Source: Oscillospiraceae bacterium (GTDB taxonomy: Bacteria > Bacillota > Clostridia > WRCU01). From it: 15,987 nucleotides of DNA. The notes below the pieces were generated by a model. That model saw only the letters and a program-made list of their open reading frames with translations. It had not been told where the DNA came from and did not search any database. The stretch covers positions 1-15,987 of the forward strand of contig WRCU01000006.1 in assembly GCA_009783805.1 (NCBI GenBank), written 5' to 3'. This document shows positions 6,057 to 14,014 of the stretch, piece by piece (position 1 is the stretch's first letter; the number at the start of each line of letters is the position of its first letter). The position numbers were made by a program, and so were the translations under genes.

Positions 6057-6826
6057 TACAGCGCCTTCTCCATGTAGCCGACCGTGAACGGCAGATGGGG
6101 GAAGGTCCTAGAGCCCGTATACCTGAACCCCTTACTGAGGTACCAATCCTTGAGGACCGCGTTCTCATCGACCAGGTCGAGCGTCAGCTTGGTCCCGCCC
6201 ATCGCCGCGGCTTCCATTGCGCAGCGGTCGAGCAGCCTGCCGCCGTAGCCGAAGTGGCGCCAGAAAGGCATGACGGAAAGGTGGCGCAGCTCGAACGCCC
6301 CGCCCCCGGCGTCGACGACGGAGGCGAAGCCGAAGACCTTGCCGTCGACGACCAGCCCGAACGGGTGGCGGCCCTCGCCGAAGTCACTCGCCAACTTCTC
6401 GTCCGAAATGTAGGCGGTATGTCCCGGGCAGCCCTCCCTGGTCCATCCGAAATCCTTGGCGACCGTCAAGAAGCCGCCCCTCACCGCCTCGGCGCACTCG
6501 GGCAGCCGGCCCAAGCCCATCGGCTCTATGGCCGCCTTGTCCCTGCCCTCTATGCGGAAGACGATCGGCCCGCCGTCGCAGCCCACCTCGATCGAATGCC
6601 TGCCCGTCCCCCCGAGCGTGCGCAAGTCGCCCCCGCACCTTACGGCCGTGAGCAGCGGCGAGATCCTGGCCAACGCGTCCGGGCAGATGCCGCCTTCCGA
6701 GCCGAGGGGCTCGGGGCAGCCGAACTCGCACGCGTAGGAATCGCCCTCCTCATGGCCGTTGCGGCATCCGCCGCCCTTTACCACCGTAATGGTGAACGAG
6801 AAGTTCTCCGTGATGAACCTTTTCAT
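6056..6826 (-). CDS. Fusion protein: TIGR04076-like Cys domain plus GNAT acetyltransferase
   Basis: The 256-aa product has two parts. Residues about 9-95 resemble the small TIGR04076 family, recalled from memory: a TITVVK strand, YACEFGCPEP, GGICPDALARISPLL, a Gly-Gly turn (CGGDL) and a final CDGGPIVFRIEG strand. Six Cys lie at 21, 33, 37, 48, 64 and 83. Residues about 105-256 are a GNAT domain: the acetyl-CoA motif A is LRHLSV followed by R190-H-F-G-Y-G-G196, and motif B is NAVLKDWYLSKGF (222-234). GNAT enzymes transfer an acyl group from acyl-CoA to an amine; the substrate is unknown. ATG 6826 is 3 nt after the alpha-galactosidase stop, and the gene overlaps the kinase by one base, so all three form one operon. 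Its job in a sugar operon is open; acetylation of an amino sugar is one option. Confidence 0.8.
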   Translation of the reverse strand: MKRFITENFSFTITVVKGGGCRNGHEEGDSYACEFGCPEPLGSEGGICPDALARISPLLTAVRCGGDLRTLGGTGRHSIEVGCDGGPIVFRIEGRDKAAIEPMGLGRLPECAEAVRGGFLTVAKDFGWTREGCPGHTAYISDEKLASDFGEGRHPFGLVVDGKVFGFASVVDAGGGAFELRHLSVMPFWRHFGYGGRLLDRCAMEAAAMGGTKLTLDLVDENAVLKDWYLSKGFRYTGSRTFPHLPFTVGYMEKAL

Positions 6827-6829
6827 GGG

Positions 6830-8977
6830 CTATACCGCCTCGTATGTGATGAGCTCCGACGACAGCGCGCCGTCCAAGCGTATGGGCAGGCCGTCCGTGA
6901 AGAGGGCGCCCCCCCCCGCCTCGAAGGACTCCCCCGTCGACATGAAGCCGACCCGGTATGTGAGCGACTTGTCCATGCCCCTGAGGCGGAGCGGGTAGGT
7001 CCCCTCGCCCTTCAGGAACCTGAAGACCCCGGCGTAGCCGCGCCTCTTGCCTTTCTCGGAATACTCGAGCGCGCACCAAGGCTCCGCGTTGCCGCTGGCC
7101 AGGGCCGGCGTGTGGTGGTGGACGTCGCAGCCTATCTGGACCGGCCTGAAGAACAGCTTGTACCTATCGACGTACCTCTTAACCAAAGCCGCCTCGTCGG
7201 CGTTGAGCCACCCTTCGTCGCGTCCGAAGCCGACGAAGAGCGGGTTGCACAGCATGAGCACGTTCAGCTGCGTCTCCAGTCCGCCGTACAGGTGGTAACC
7301 GGGGTAGTGCCGGTAATAGTAGCGCAACCGCTCCGGCGGGAGGGCCATGGACAGGTTGTTCAGTTGTTTTATGCCCCTGGGCAGTATGGTGTAGTCGGAT
7401 ATGCACGAGGTGTGGAAGCGCCGGAACAGGCCCAAGTCGTTCCTCCCGCCGCCGCCGGCGCAGTTCTCCAGCACGGCGTCCGGGTACTCGGCCGCGACGC
7501 GGTCGAATATGGCGTACAGCCTCTCCACGTACCGCCAGGCCGCGCTCTCCGGCAGGCCGAAGCGCACGTTCTCCCCATGCTCGCCCGAGGCCGTGTTGTA
7601 GTCCACCTTGAACCCGTCCACCTTGTGCTCCGCGAAGACGCTCATCACGGCCGCCTCCGCGAACTCCGCGACCTCGTCCCTGGACAGGTCGAGGACGCGC
7701 CCCTCGCCGTCGGCGGGAGCGCCGTCGCGCCGGATCGCCCAATCGGGGTGGGCCTTCCTCAGCTCGGAGCCTGAGCCCATCGACTCCGGCTCCATCCATA
7801 GGACGAACTTCATCCCGTACCCTTGTATGATCTCCCTGACCCTGGCGAGCGTGCCCCCGAAGCGGGTCACGTCCCAGTCGCCGGTGGATTCGTACCAATT
7901 GGCCTTCAGGTTGCCGTACCAGCCCGCGTCGACCATGAAGTACTCCATGCCCTGCTCCGCGGACAGCCTCGCCTCGGCCTCCAGCCAGTCGAGCCCGCCG
8001 TCGACGATCCTGGCTGACCCTATCAGCAGATTTTTTTCGTCGGCCTTCCGGGATACGTTCCTCACGTGGTCGTGGGTCCTCTGCACCGCCGCGGCGACCC
8101 CGCCGGCGAACAGCCCCAGGTGCGCGCGCGGCGTCTCCGCCGCCCCGCCGGGGCCGATCACGAGCTGCGGCGCCCGGGCGTGCGGGCCGATCCCGAACAG
8201 CAGCGCCATGTCGTTCTGGCCTATGGGGCTCAGGTGCTCGAACGACATGCGCCAATTGGCCGACCACTCGAGGTGCCCGACCGCCACCTCGCCGCTCGCC
8301 TCGTTGCGCGCCATGAACCACGGCACGCCCCAGCCTGACCGGCCCCGGCGGCTGACGATCTCGTGGGTCCCGGGCGTCAGCGCGCGCGCGTCGGCGCAGC
8401 CCTCGTAGCCCCACTGCACGTGCGGCAGCGTGGTCAGTGTGAACGTGCCGTCCACCCCGTGCTCCGCCCTGTCGGCCAGATGCCACAGCAGGCCGCGCAA
8501 GGGCTCGACCCCCGATATGGCCAAGGGGCCGTCCGACAGGTTCCTGACCGTCAGCCAGCGCTCCAGGAAGCCGGTGCCGTCCATCACGGTGATCACCGTC
8601 AGGCTGACCGGCATGGCCCCATGCGAAAGCTCCACCGCTCCGCGGAGGCAGGGGACCCCGTTTATGACTTCATCGCGGCATGACTGCCCCGCCCATGACC
8701 AGCCGTTGTGGAGCGAGACGCCGCTTGATTCCAGCGCGAAGGCCTCTATGGGCAGGTACCCGCAGAAGCCCCTGAGCCGGCCCGCGCCCATGGGGTCCGC
8801 GCCGCCTTGGTAATAGGGCCTGCCCACCGCCGAGCGCGTCCCGGAGACGTAGCGGCCCCCGATCAGATGCTCGCAGTGCATCGTGAGGCCGGATATGTAC
8901 CTTACGCTGTTTATGAGCCCCTCATGCCCGCCGTCGGCGGAAGGGTCGGAATAGAACTCGATTCTCAGCTCAGCCAT
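6830..8977 (-). CDS. Alpha-galactosidase-like glycoside hydrolase, family GH36
   Basis: Predicted to release alpha-linked galactose (or N-acetylgalactosamine) from oligosaccharides; no signal peptide, so cytoplasmic. The 715-aa product has the GH36 layout: an N-terminal beta-sandwich (to about residue 290), a TIM barrel and a short C-terminal beta domain. Barrel motifs are MVDAGWYGN (348-356, usually LDDGWFG), LWMEPESMGSGSEL (393-406), FKVD459-YN with the likely nucleophile Asp459, ENCAGGGGRND (504-514), and TSCISD528-YT with the likely acid/base Asp528. Several positions differ from textbook GH36 (AGW for DGW, KVDYN for KWDMN, no NSWEA segment), so exact specificity is uncertain. ATG 8977 is chosen because GGAGG (8988-8984 on the minus strand) sits 6 nt upstream; the open frame reaching 9124 encodes a low-complexity leader and lacks such a site. 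It is the first gene of the minus-strand operon. Confidence 0.9.
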   Translation of the reverse strand: MAELRIEFYSDPSADGGHEGLINSVRYISGLTMHCEHLIGGRYVSGTRSAVGRPYYQGGADPMGAGRLRGFCGYLPIEAFALESSGVSLHNGWSWAGQSCRDEVINGVPCLRGAVELSHGAMPVSLTVITVMDGTGFLERWLTVRNLSDGPLAISGVEPLRGLLWHLADRAEHGVDGTFTLTTLPHVQWGYEGCADARALTPGTHEIVSRRGRSGWGVPWFMARNEASGEVAVGHLEWSANWRMSFEHLSPIGQNDMALLFGIGPHARAPQLVIGPGGAAETPRAHLGLFAGGVAAAVQRTHDHVRNVSRKADEKNLLIGSARIVDGGLDWLEAEARLSAEQGMEYFMVDAGWYGNLKANWYESTGDWDVTRFGGTLARVREIIQGYGMKFVLWMEPESMGSGSELRKAHPDWAIRRDGAPADGEGRVLDLSRDEVAEFAEAAVMSVFAEHKVDGFKVDYNTASGEHGENVRFGLPESAAWRYVERLYAIFDRVAAEYPDAVLENCAGGGGRNDLGLFRRFHTSCISDYTILPRGIKQLNNLSMALPPERLRYYYRHYPGYHLYGGLETQLNVLMLCNPLFVGFGRDEGWLNADEAALVKRYVDRYKLFFRPVQIGCDVHHHTPALASGNAEPWCALEYSEKGKRRGYAGVFRFLKGEGTYPLRLRGMDKSLTYRVGFMSTGESFEAGGGALFTDGLPIRLDGALSSELITYEAV

Positions 8978-8995
8978 GCGCTGCCTCCATGTAAA

Positions 8996-9001
8996 ATTAT
9001 A
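8996..9001 (-). promoter_or_regulatory. Candidate -10 box of the alpha-galactosidase operon
   Basis: The minus strand reads TATAAT inside a short AT pocket in otherwise GC-rich DNA. No clear -35 is found 16-18 bp upstream. Confidence 0.35.
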
Positions 9002-9037
9002 GTCTCGCCCGCCTTCGGGCCCGGCCTGGGCCGCGCC

Positions 9038-9053
9038 CCATCGCCCGCGATGG
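9038..9053. promoter_or_regulatory. Candidate operator dyad
   Basis: CCATCGC-CC-GCGATGG has perfect 7-bp arms around a 2-bp centre. It lies upstream of both divergent -10 boxes, 37 bp beyond the minus-strand one. The size suits a dimeric regulator; the regulator is unknown. Confidence 0.4.
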
Positions 9054-9237
9054 CCTAATGATAGGCGACGCGGCCCGCCAAGGCAAACGCGGGGTCCATA
9101 TGGCGCGGACGCCGGCACGGGCATGGATCGGGCATGGGCGTGGGCGTCGGCACGGGCATGGGCGCGGGATTTAAGCGAGCTTGGGATTGCGCGCCGTAGC
9201 GGGGGCCGCCTGCCTCGGCGATGGGTCGGGGCTGATT

Positions 9238-9246
9238 TGGTATAAT
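9238..9246 (+). promoter_or_regulatory. Candidate extended -10 promoter of the isomerase / ABC exporter run
   Basis: TGGTATAAT is a perfect TGnTATAAT. The -35 position is GC-rich and does not match TTGACA, which extended -10 promoters can tolerate. The start of transcription would be near 9253, leaving a leader of about 90 nt. Confidence 0.45.
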
Positions 9247-9342
9247 GCCTTGGGTAATGCCGGCGGCGCCCAGCCGCCCAATAAACTCGGTGAGGGGGGG
9301 CGCGCCGCGTGGAGCGCGGGGACGCGGCGCCGCGATATCGGT

Positions 9343-10242
9343 ATGGTGAGGGTAAAGGACTATCCGGGGAGCACGTATTGGGGGCTGGCCCTCTATTGGT
9401 ATCCGGAATTTACGGAAGGGGGCGACCCGGTCCCCCAGATAGCGAAGATGGACTTTTTGCAACGCTACGGCATGAAGGGCTTCGGCGAGTCGCCCAGGGC
9501 GTTGGAAAAGATGGACCCCGCCGTTCGGGACAGGGTCTTTCAGGAGCTGGCCGACCGCGACATGCACATGAACCTCCACGCCGGCACGGGCCACGCCTCC
9601 GGCGACTTCGGCGACATGCAGAGGAAGGCGGAGGAGGAGATAAGGCTCATAGAGAGGTACGTGAAGCCCAGCCGCGCGACCATCACCATGTGCGGGGCGG
9701 GCTGCGGGCACCGCTACGACCGGAGGTGGCCGTGGGAGGAGCGCGTCGAGAGGGTTTCGAAGGCCATCTCGCCGATCTCCAGGGCCTGCTGGGAGATGGG
9801 CGCGCCCCTGGCCATGGAGAACCACGCCGACTTCTACGTGTCGGAGATAGTGGAGTTCATAAGGGAGACCCCTAGGCTCTGCATATTCCTGGACACCGCG
9901 AACGCGCTGCACATCGGGGAGGACCCGGTGAGGGCCTGCGAGGAGGCCGCGCCGTACGTCATAGGCACCCACTTCAAGGACCACAAGATGGTCAAGGGCG
10001 AGCAGGGGCCGACGCACTACCTGGTGACGGGTTGCGCGCTGGGTGACGGCGACGCGGATCTGGAAAGGCAGTTCAAGGTCATATTCGACCGCTCGGCCTA
10101 TAGGGATAGGCTGGCCATGCTGTTTGAGCTGTTCGCGCCGGGGGACAAGAGCCTGGACCCGGTCGCCTGCTTCGAGAAGAGCGTCGGCTTCGTCCGGAGG
10201 ATGCAGGATGGGTACGAGGCTCTGGGATATGGGAGGCGCTGA
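9343..10242 (+). CDS. Sugar-phosphate isomerase/epimerase-like TIM barrel (AP endonuclease 2 / xylose isomerase-like family)
   Basis: Predicted cytoplasmic metal-dependent isomerase or epimerase acting on a sugar or polyol; exact substrate unknown. The 299-aa product has typical length and barrel pattern. Likely metal-ligand segments are MHMNLHAGTG (74-83), PLAME159-NHADF (155-164), FLD184-TANALH (182-190) and GTH210-FKDH (208-214); these Glu, Asp and His residues sit where this family binds a divalent metal. The frame is open back to 9181, but upstream of ATG 9343 it encodes an unlikely Gly/Ala-rich leader and passes through a candidate promoter, so 9343 is preferred; the ribosome binding site there is weak. 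It is the first gene of the plus-strand run and is divergent from the alpha-galactosidase operon, so a role in the same sugar pathway is plausible. Confidence 0.82.
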   Translation: MVRVKDYPGSTYWGLALYWYPEFTEGGDPVPQIAKMDFLQRYGMKGFGESPRALEKMDPAVRDRVFQELADRDMHMNLHAGTGHASGDFGDMQRKAEEEIRLIERYVKPSRATITMCGAGCGHRYDRRWPWEERVERVSKAISPISRACWEMGAPLAMENHADFYVSEIVEFIRETPRLCIFLDTANALHIGEDPVRACEEAAPYVIGTHFKDHKMVKGEQGPTHYLVTGCALGDGDADLERQFKVIFDRSAYRDRLAMLFELFAPGDKSLDPVACFEKSVGFVRRMQDGYEALGYGRR

Positions 10243-10256
10243 CCGCGGTGGGCGGC

Positions 10257-10287
10257 GCGACGCGTCGGGCCGTGGGGGGCGCGTCGC
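10257..10287. other. GC-rich inverted repeat between the isomerase and ABC exporter genes
   Basis: GCGACGCG (10257-10264) and CGCGTCGC (10280-10287) form a perfect 8-bp stem with a 15-nt loop. There is no T-run, so termination is uncertain. It could be partial attenuation or RNA stabilisation between 10242 and 10297. Confidence 0.35.
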
Positions 10288-10296
10288 CGGCCGGCC

Positions 10297-12027
10297 TTGA
10301 ATGACCTGGGAAGAAGGACCATCCTGGAATTCATAAAGTCCAGGAGGCTGAGCTACGCCATCGGCTGTCTCACCCTCCTCGCGTGCAGCTTCGTGGCGTC
10401 CTACATACCGAAGGTGCTCGGCCTGATAACGGACGCGCTCAGGGACGCCTCCGCGGACGAGGGCGACGTCAGGGCGCTGGCCGCACGCATGATGGCCTGC
10501 GTCCTCATCGTCTTCGCGCTGAAGTTCGTCTGGCGCTACATGCTCATCGGCAACTGCCGGAACGTCGAGTGCTACCTGAGGAACGCGCTGTTCGCCCAGA
10601 TGCAGCGCCTGACGCCCAAATTCTACGACGGGTCGAGGACCGGGGACCTCATCGCCTATGCGATAAACGACATCCAGGCCATCCGCATGAACTTCGGGTT
10701 CGGGGTGGTGGCCATACTCGAGGGGCTCACCACCGCCTGCGTCTCCATATGGTTCATGGCGACGGCCATCGACCCGGCGCTCACGCTCATGGCGCTGGCG
10801 CCCGCGCCCCTCATCGTCCTCGCGATGGTCAGGCTGCGCAAGTCCATACGCTCCAGGTTCACGAGGGTCCAGGAGTCGTTCGCCCAAGTATCGGAGAAGG
10901 TGCAGGAGAACGTCTCCGGGATCAGGGTCATAAAGGCTTACGGCCAGGAGCGCCAGGAGACCGAGGCGTTCGAGGCGCTGAGCGCCGACAGGGTGAAGGC
11001 CAGGATGTCCCTGACCAGGGTATCGGCCATACTCGGCCCCACCGCGCAGGTGGGGTTCGGGGTCAGCTTCCTGCTCTTCATCGTGATGGGGGGGAGGCAG
11101 GTCCTGGACGGCGGCATCTCGCTCGGCGACTACGTGGCCTTCAACACGTACATCATCGTCATCATGGCCCCGGTCATGAACGTGAGCAGGATAATCGAGA
11201 TATGGCAGAGGGGCATGGCCTCCTTCAGGAGGATAGACGGCCTGTTCCGCAGCCCGACGGCGCGCACTAACGAGGGGTTGGGCGCGGACGGCCACGTGGT
11301 CGGCGGGCGCGTGGAGGTGAGGGGCCTTACCTTCTCGTATGATGGGGAGGGCGGCAGGAACGTCCTGGAGGGCGTCTCGTTCGAGATCGCGCCGGGCGGG
11401 ACGCTGGGGATAGTCGGCAAGACGGGGAGCGGCAAGACGACGATAGCGAACGTCCTCATGGGCATGTACGGATTCGGCGACGGGATGGTCCTCTTCGACG
11501 GCGTGGACGCGAACAAGGTGCCGAAGTCGACCGTCCGCGAGGCGGTGGGCTACGTGCCGCAGGACTGCTTCCTATTTTCGGCCAGCATAGCGGACAACAT
11601 AGCGTTCGCGGGCGACGGGTACTCTCAGGCCGAGGTGGAGGAGGCGGCGAGGCTGGCCGGCATCCACGGCGACGTGGAGTCCTTCCCGAACGGGTACGGG
11701 ACGGTCGTGGGCGAGAGGGGGATGACGCTCTCCGGCGGGCAGAAGCAGAGGGTGAGCATCGCCAGGGCGCTCATAAAGAGGCCGAGGATACTGCTGTTCG
11801 ACGACTGCCTGTCCGCGGTGGACCCGACGACGGCCGAGGCGATCCTAGCGAACCTGGGGGACAGCCTGAAGGGTAGGACCGGAGTGGTCATATCGCATAG
11901 GATCAGCGCGGTCATGGGCTGCGACGAGATCATCGTGCTCGACGGGGGCAGGGTGGTCGAGAGGGGCGGGCACGCGGAGCTCATGGCCATCGAGGGCGGG
12001 CTGTACAGGGAGATAAGCGAGACGTGA
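10297..12027 (+). CDS. ABC exporter half-transporter A, with degenerate Walker B
   Basis: Membrane-bound exporter subunit with six predicted transmembrane helices (about residues 18-310) fused to an ATPase domain (about 338-576). Walker A is G374-KTGSGKTT, the Q-loop is at Q422, the signature is L478-SGGQ, Walker B is ILLFD502-D503 and the H-loop is H534. The catalytic Glu after Walker B is replaced by Asp503, the hallmark of the degenerate site in heterodimeric exporters such as TM287/288 and LmrCD. At 576 aa it is full length. The TTG at 10297 is the only canonical start in the right place and has no good ribosome binding site, so this start is uncertain. The stop overlaps the next gene's GTG by 4 nt, so the two subunits are coupled. 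The transported substrate is unknown; lipids, peptides or drugs are typical. Confidence 0.9.
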   Translation: MNDLGRRTILEFIKSRRLSYAIGCLTLLACSFVASYIPKVLGLITDALRDASADEGDVRALAARMMACVLIVFALKFVWRYMLIGNCRNVECYLRNALFAQMQRLTPKFYDGSRTGDLIAYAINDIQAIRMNFGFGVVAILEGLTTACVSIWFMATAIDPALTLMALAPAPLIVLAMVRLRKSIRSRFTRVQESFAQVSEKVQENVSGIRVIKAYGQERQETEAFEALSADRVKARMSLTRVSAILGPTAQVGFGVSFLLFIVMGGRQVLDGGISLGDYVAFNTYIIVIMAPVMNVSRIIEIWQRGMASFRRIDGLFRSPTARTNEGLGADGHVVGGRVEVRGLTFSYDGEGGRNVLEGVSFEIAPGGTLGIVGKTGSGKTTIANVLMGMYGFGDGMVLFDGVDANKVPKSTVREAVGYVPQDCFLFSASIADNIAFAGDGYSQAEVEEAARLAGIHGDVESFPNGYGTVVGERGMTLSGGQKQRVSIARALIKRPRILLFDDCLSAVDPTTAEAILANLGDSLKGRTGVVISHRISAVMGCDEIIVLDGGRVVERGGHAELMAIEGGLYREISET

Positions 12028-13922
12028 GCATGGGGCGGGGGACGGGCCGTAGGTGGCCTTTAACGTCATTTCCTAGGCGCGGCGCGGCCCAAGGCGGCGG
12101 CCGCGGCGAGGCCGCGCCCGACATCGAACCCGGCGGGCGCCCGGACGACGGCGAGTTCGAGCCCAGGAAGGGGAGGCTGCAGGTCGGGAGGCTGGCCGGC
12201 TACTTCAGGCCGTACGCCCCGCACGTGGCCGCCGCGCTCGCCCTGTCGGCCGTGCAGAACCTGGCGATACTGCTCAGGCCGTTCATCGTCAAGACGGTGA
12301 TAGACGACTACCTGACCGTGGGGCGCGGCGACATGCCGGCCCTGACGGCCCTGGGCCTGGCCTACTTCGCGCTCATAGCGCTGGGCTCGGCCGTCGGGTT
12401 TCTACAGACCTATGCGCTCACGTGGGTTGGGCAGAGGATCATGCACACCATAAGGACGGGCATCTTCGGCAAGGTGCAGAGGATGTCCATGAAGTTCTTC
12501 GACGGCATGTCGTCCGGACGGATACTCACGAGGGTGACGAACGACGTGGAGGCCCTGGACGAGATCTTCTCGGGGGTGGTGGTCACCATGTTCCGGGACC
12601 TGGTGCTCATAGTCGGGATCGTCGCGATGATGTTCGCTCTGGACCCTTACATGGCGACGGTCGCCGTGGGCTGCGTGCCGCTCATCCTCACCGTGGTGGT
12701 GCTGTACCGGCGGGCGGCCGGCAGGAACTTTGTCAAGGTCAAGGGCATGGTCGCGCGGATCAACGCGTTCCTGGCCGAGAGCATCCAGGGTATGAAGGTC
12801 ATCCAGGCCTTCAACAGGCAGGACGCCAAAAATGAGAGGATAAGGCGGCTCAACGACGAGTTCTTCAAGTACAGCCTGAGGGAGGTAATCCTCAACGGGC
12901 TCTGCCGGCCCGTGGTCGACATAATAAACAACCTCACGATAGCGGCTCTGGTCTTCGCGTGCGCGGGGGCGGTGCTCGGCAAGACGCTGGAGATAGGCGT
13001 GCTGTACGCCTTCATCACATACGTGAAGCAATTCTTCGAGCCTATCAGCGACCTGTCGGAGAAGTACACGTCCATACAGTCGGCGATAGTCTCCGCGGAC
13101 AGGATATTCGAGATCATGGACGACGACGCGGCTGAGGAGGACCTGGAGGGCGGGTTCGCGCCGGAGCCGGGCGCCGTCGCGGGCTCAGTCGAGTTTAGGG
13201 ACGTATGGTTCGCCTATGGGGGCGATGACTGGGTCCTTAGGAACTTTTCCGTGACCATAGAGCCTGGGTCCACCGTGGCGTTCGTCGGCGCGACGGGGTC
13301 GGGCAAGACCACCATAATAAGCCTCCTGGCCCGGTTCTATGACGTCGGGTCAGGGAAGGTGCTTCTGGACGGGAGGGACATAAGGGAATACAACCTCCAT
13401 AGCCTCAGGAAGGCCATAGCGGTGGTCCAGCAGGACGTGTTCCTCTTTACGGGGGACGTGGCCTCCAACATCAGCCTGAACGACCCGATCGGCCGCGAGG
13501 CCGTTGAGAGGGCGGCCGAGCGCGGGGGCGCGGCCGAGTTCATCGGGTCGCTGGGCGGAGGGTACGGGGAGGAGGTCATGGAAAGGGGCTGCACGTTCTC
13601 GGCGGGCGAAAGGCAGTTGATCTCGTTCGCGCGGGCGCTGGCGCACGACCCGTCGATACTCATACTCGATGAGGCCACGGCGAGCATAGACGCGATAACG
13701 GAGGCGAGGCTCCAGGCCGCCATGGCGAAGGCCTCGGTAGGCAGGACGGTGATAGTCATCGCCCATAGGTTGTCAACCATAAGGGAAGCTGATAAGATTG
13801 TGGTCATCGAAAAAGGGGAGATCAAGGAGACGGGCACGCACGCCGAGCTTTTGAGCCTCGACGGCATATACGCGGGGATGCATAGGGCCTTGGAGTCCGA
13901 CGGGCCGACCCTAGGCGGATAG
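12024..13922 (+). CDS. ABC exporter half-transporter B, with noncanonical signature motif
   Basis: Partner of half-transporter A. The 632-aa product has a Gly/Arg/Pro-rich N-terminal extension (about 1-50), a six-helix membrane domain (about 60-350, including FFDGMSSGRILTRVTNDVE) and an ATPase domain (about 388-632). Walker A is G422-ATGSGKTT, the Q-loop is at Q470, Walker B is ILILD549-E550 with the proper catalytic Glu, and the H-loop is H581. The signature is FSAGE (525-529) instead of LSGGQ. In the heterodimer this signature would face Walker A/B of subunit A, so both defects fall on the same ATP site and the other site stays competent. GTG 12024 overlaps the stop of the upstream gene (GTGA); ATG 12030 is an alternative start and would shorten only the low-complexity extension. 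Confidence 0.9.
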   Translation: MSMGRGTGRRWPLTSFPRRGAAQGGGRGEAAPDIEPGGRPDDGEFEPRKGRLQVGRLAGYFRPYAPHVAAALALSAVQNLAILLRPFIVKTVIDDYLTVGRGDMPALTALGLAYFALIALGSAVGFLQTYALTWVGQRIMHTIRTGIFGKVQRMSMKFFDGMSSGRILTRVTNDVEALDEIFSGVVVTMFRDLVLIVGIVAMMFALDPYMATVAVGCVPLILTVVVLYRRAAGRNFVKVKGMVARINAFLAESIQGMKVIQAFNRQDAKNERIRRLNDEFFKYSLREVILNGLCRPVVDIINNLTIAALVFACAGAVLGKTLEIGVLYAFITYVKQFFEPISDLSEKYTSIQSAIVSADRIFEIMDDDAAEEDLEGGFAPEPGAVAGSVEFRDVWFAYGGDDWVLRNFSVTIEPGSTVAFVGATGSGKTTIISLLARFYDVGSGKVLLDGRDIREYNLHSLRKAIAVVQQDVFLFTGDVASNISLNDPIGREAVERAAERGGAAEFIGSLGGGYGEEVMERGCTFSAGERQLISFARALAHDPSILILDEATASIDAITEARLQAAMAKASVGRTVIVIAHRLSTIREADKIVVIEKGEIKETGTHAELLSLDGIYAGMHRALESDGPTLGG

Positions 13923-13998
13923 GCATGGGGGGGCCGGCCGGCGGCGGCGATTGCGTGGGTTTGGCGTGTAGGCATGGCAGTCTAGCGTGCTAAGGCAT

Positions 13999-14014
13999 GG
14001 GGAGGCCAAATATG
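13999..14014 (+). promoter_or_regulatory. Ribosome binding site deciding the DHH gene start
   Basis: GGGGAGG at 13999-14005 with 6-nt spacing selects ATG 14012 over the in-frame ATG 13997. Confidence 0.75.

Larger units (their letters stand above)
8978..9342. promoter_or_regulatory. Divergent regulatory region between the alpha-galactosidase operon and the isomerase gene
   Basis: This 365-bp gap has no credible gene. On the minus strand TATAAT (9001-8996) lies about 20 bp before the alpha-galactosidase start. On the plus strand TGGTATAAT (9238-9246) is an extended -10. Between them lie short dyads: GCCCG/CGGGC (9007-9020), CCATCGC-CC-GCGATGG (9038-9053) and GCCTA-ATGA-TAGGC (9053-9066). The 14-bp sequence CGGCACGGGCATGG occurs twice (9113-9126 and 9148-9161) within a GGGCAT/GGGCGT low-complexity tract. 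The arrangement suggests joint control of both transcription units by one regulator, which is not in the window. Confidence 0.55.

Noticed and set aside
6095..7774. 559-codon open frame on the plus strand
   Set aside because: Antisense shadow of the GNAT and alpha-galactosidase genes, both of which have clear family motifs; the shadow has none.
9055..11295. 746-codon open frame on the minus strand
   Set aside because: It lies antisense to the isomerase and ABC exporter genes, is full of Arg/Pro/His low-complexity sequence and has no domain motif. High GC content removes stop codons from antisense frames.
13923..14011. Promoter before the DHH gene
   Set aside because: TTGGCG-like and TCTAGC-like boxes can be picked out, but neither match nor spacing is convincing in this GC-rich stretch.
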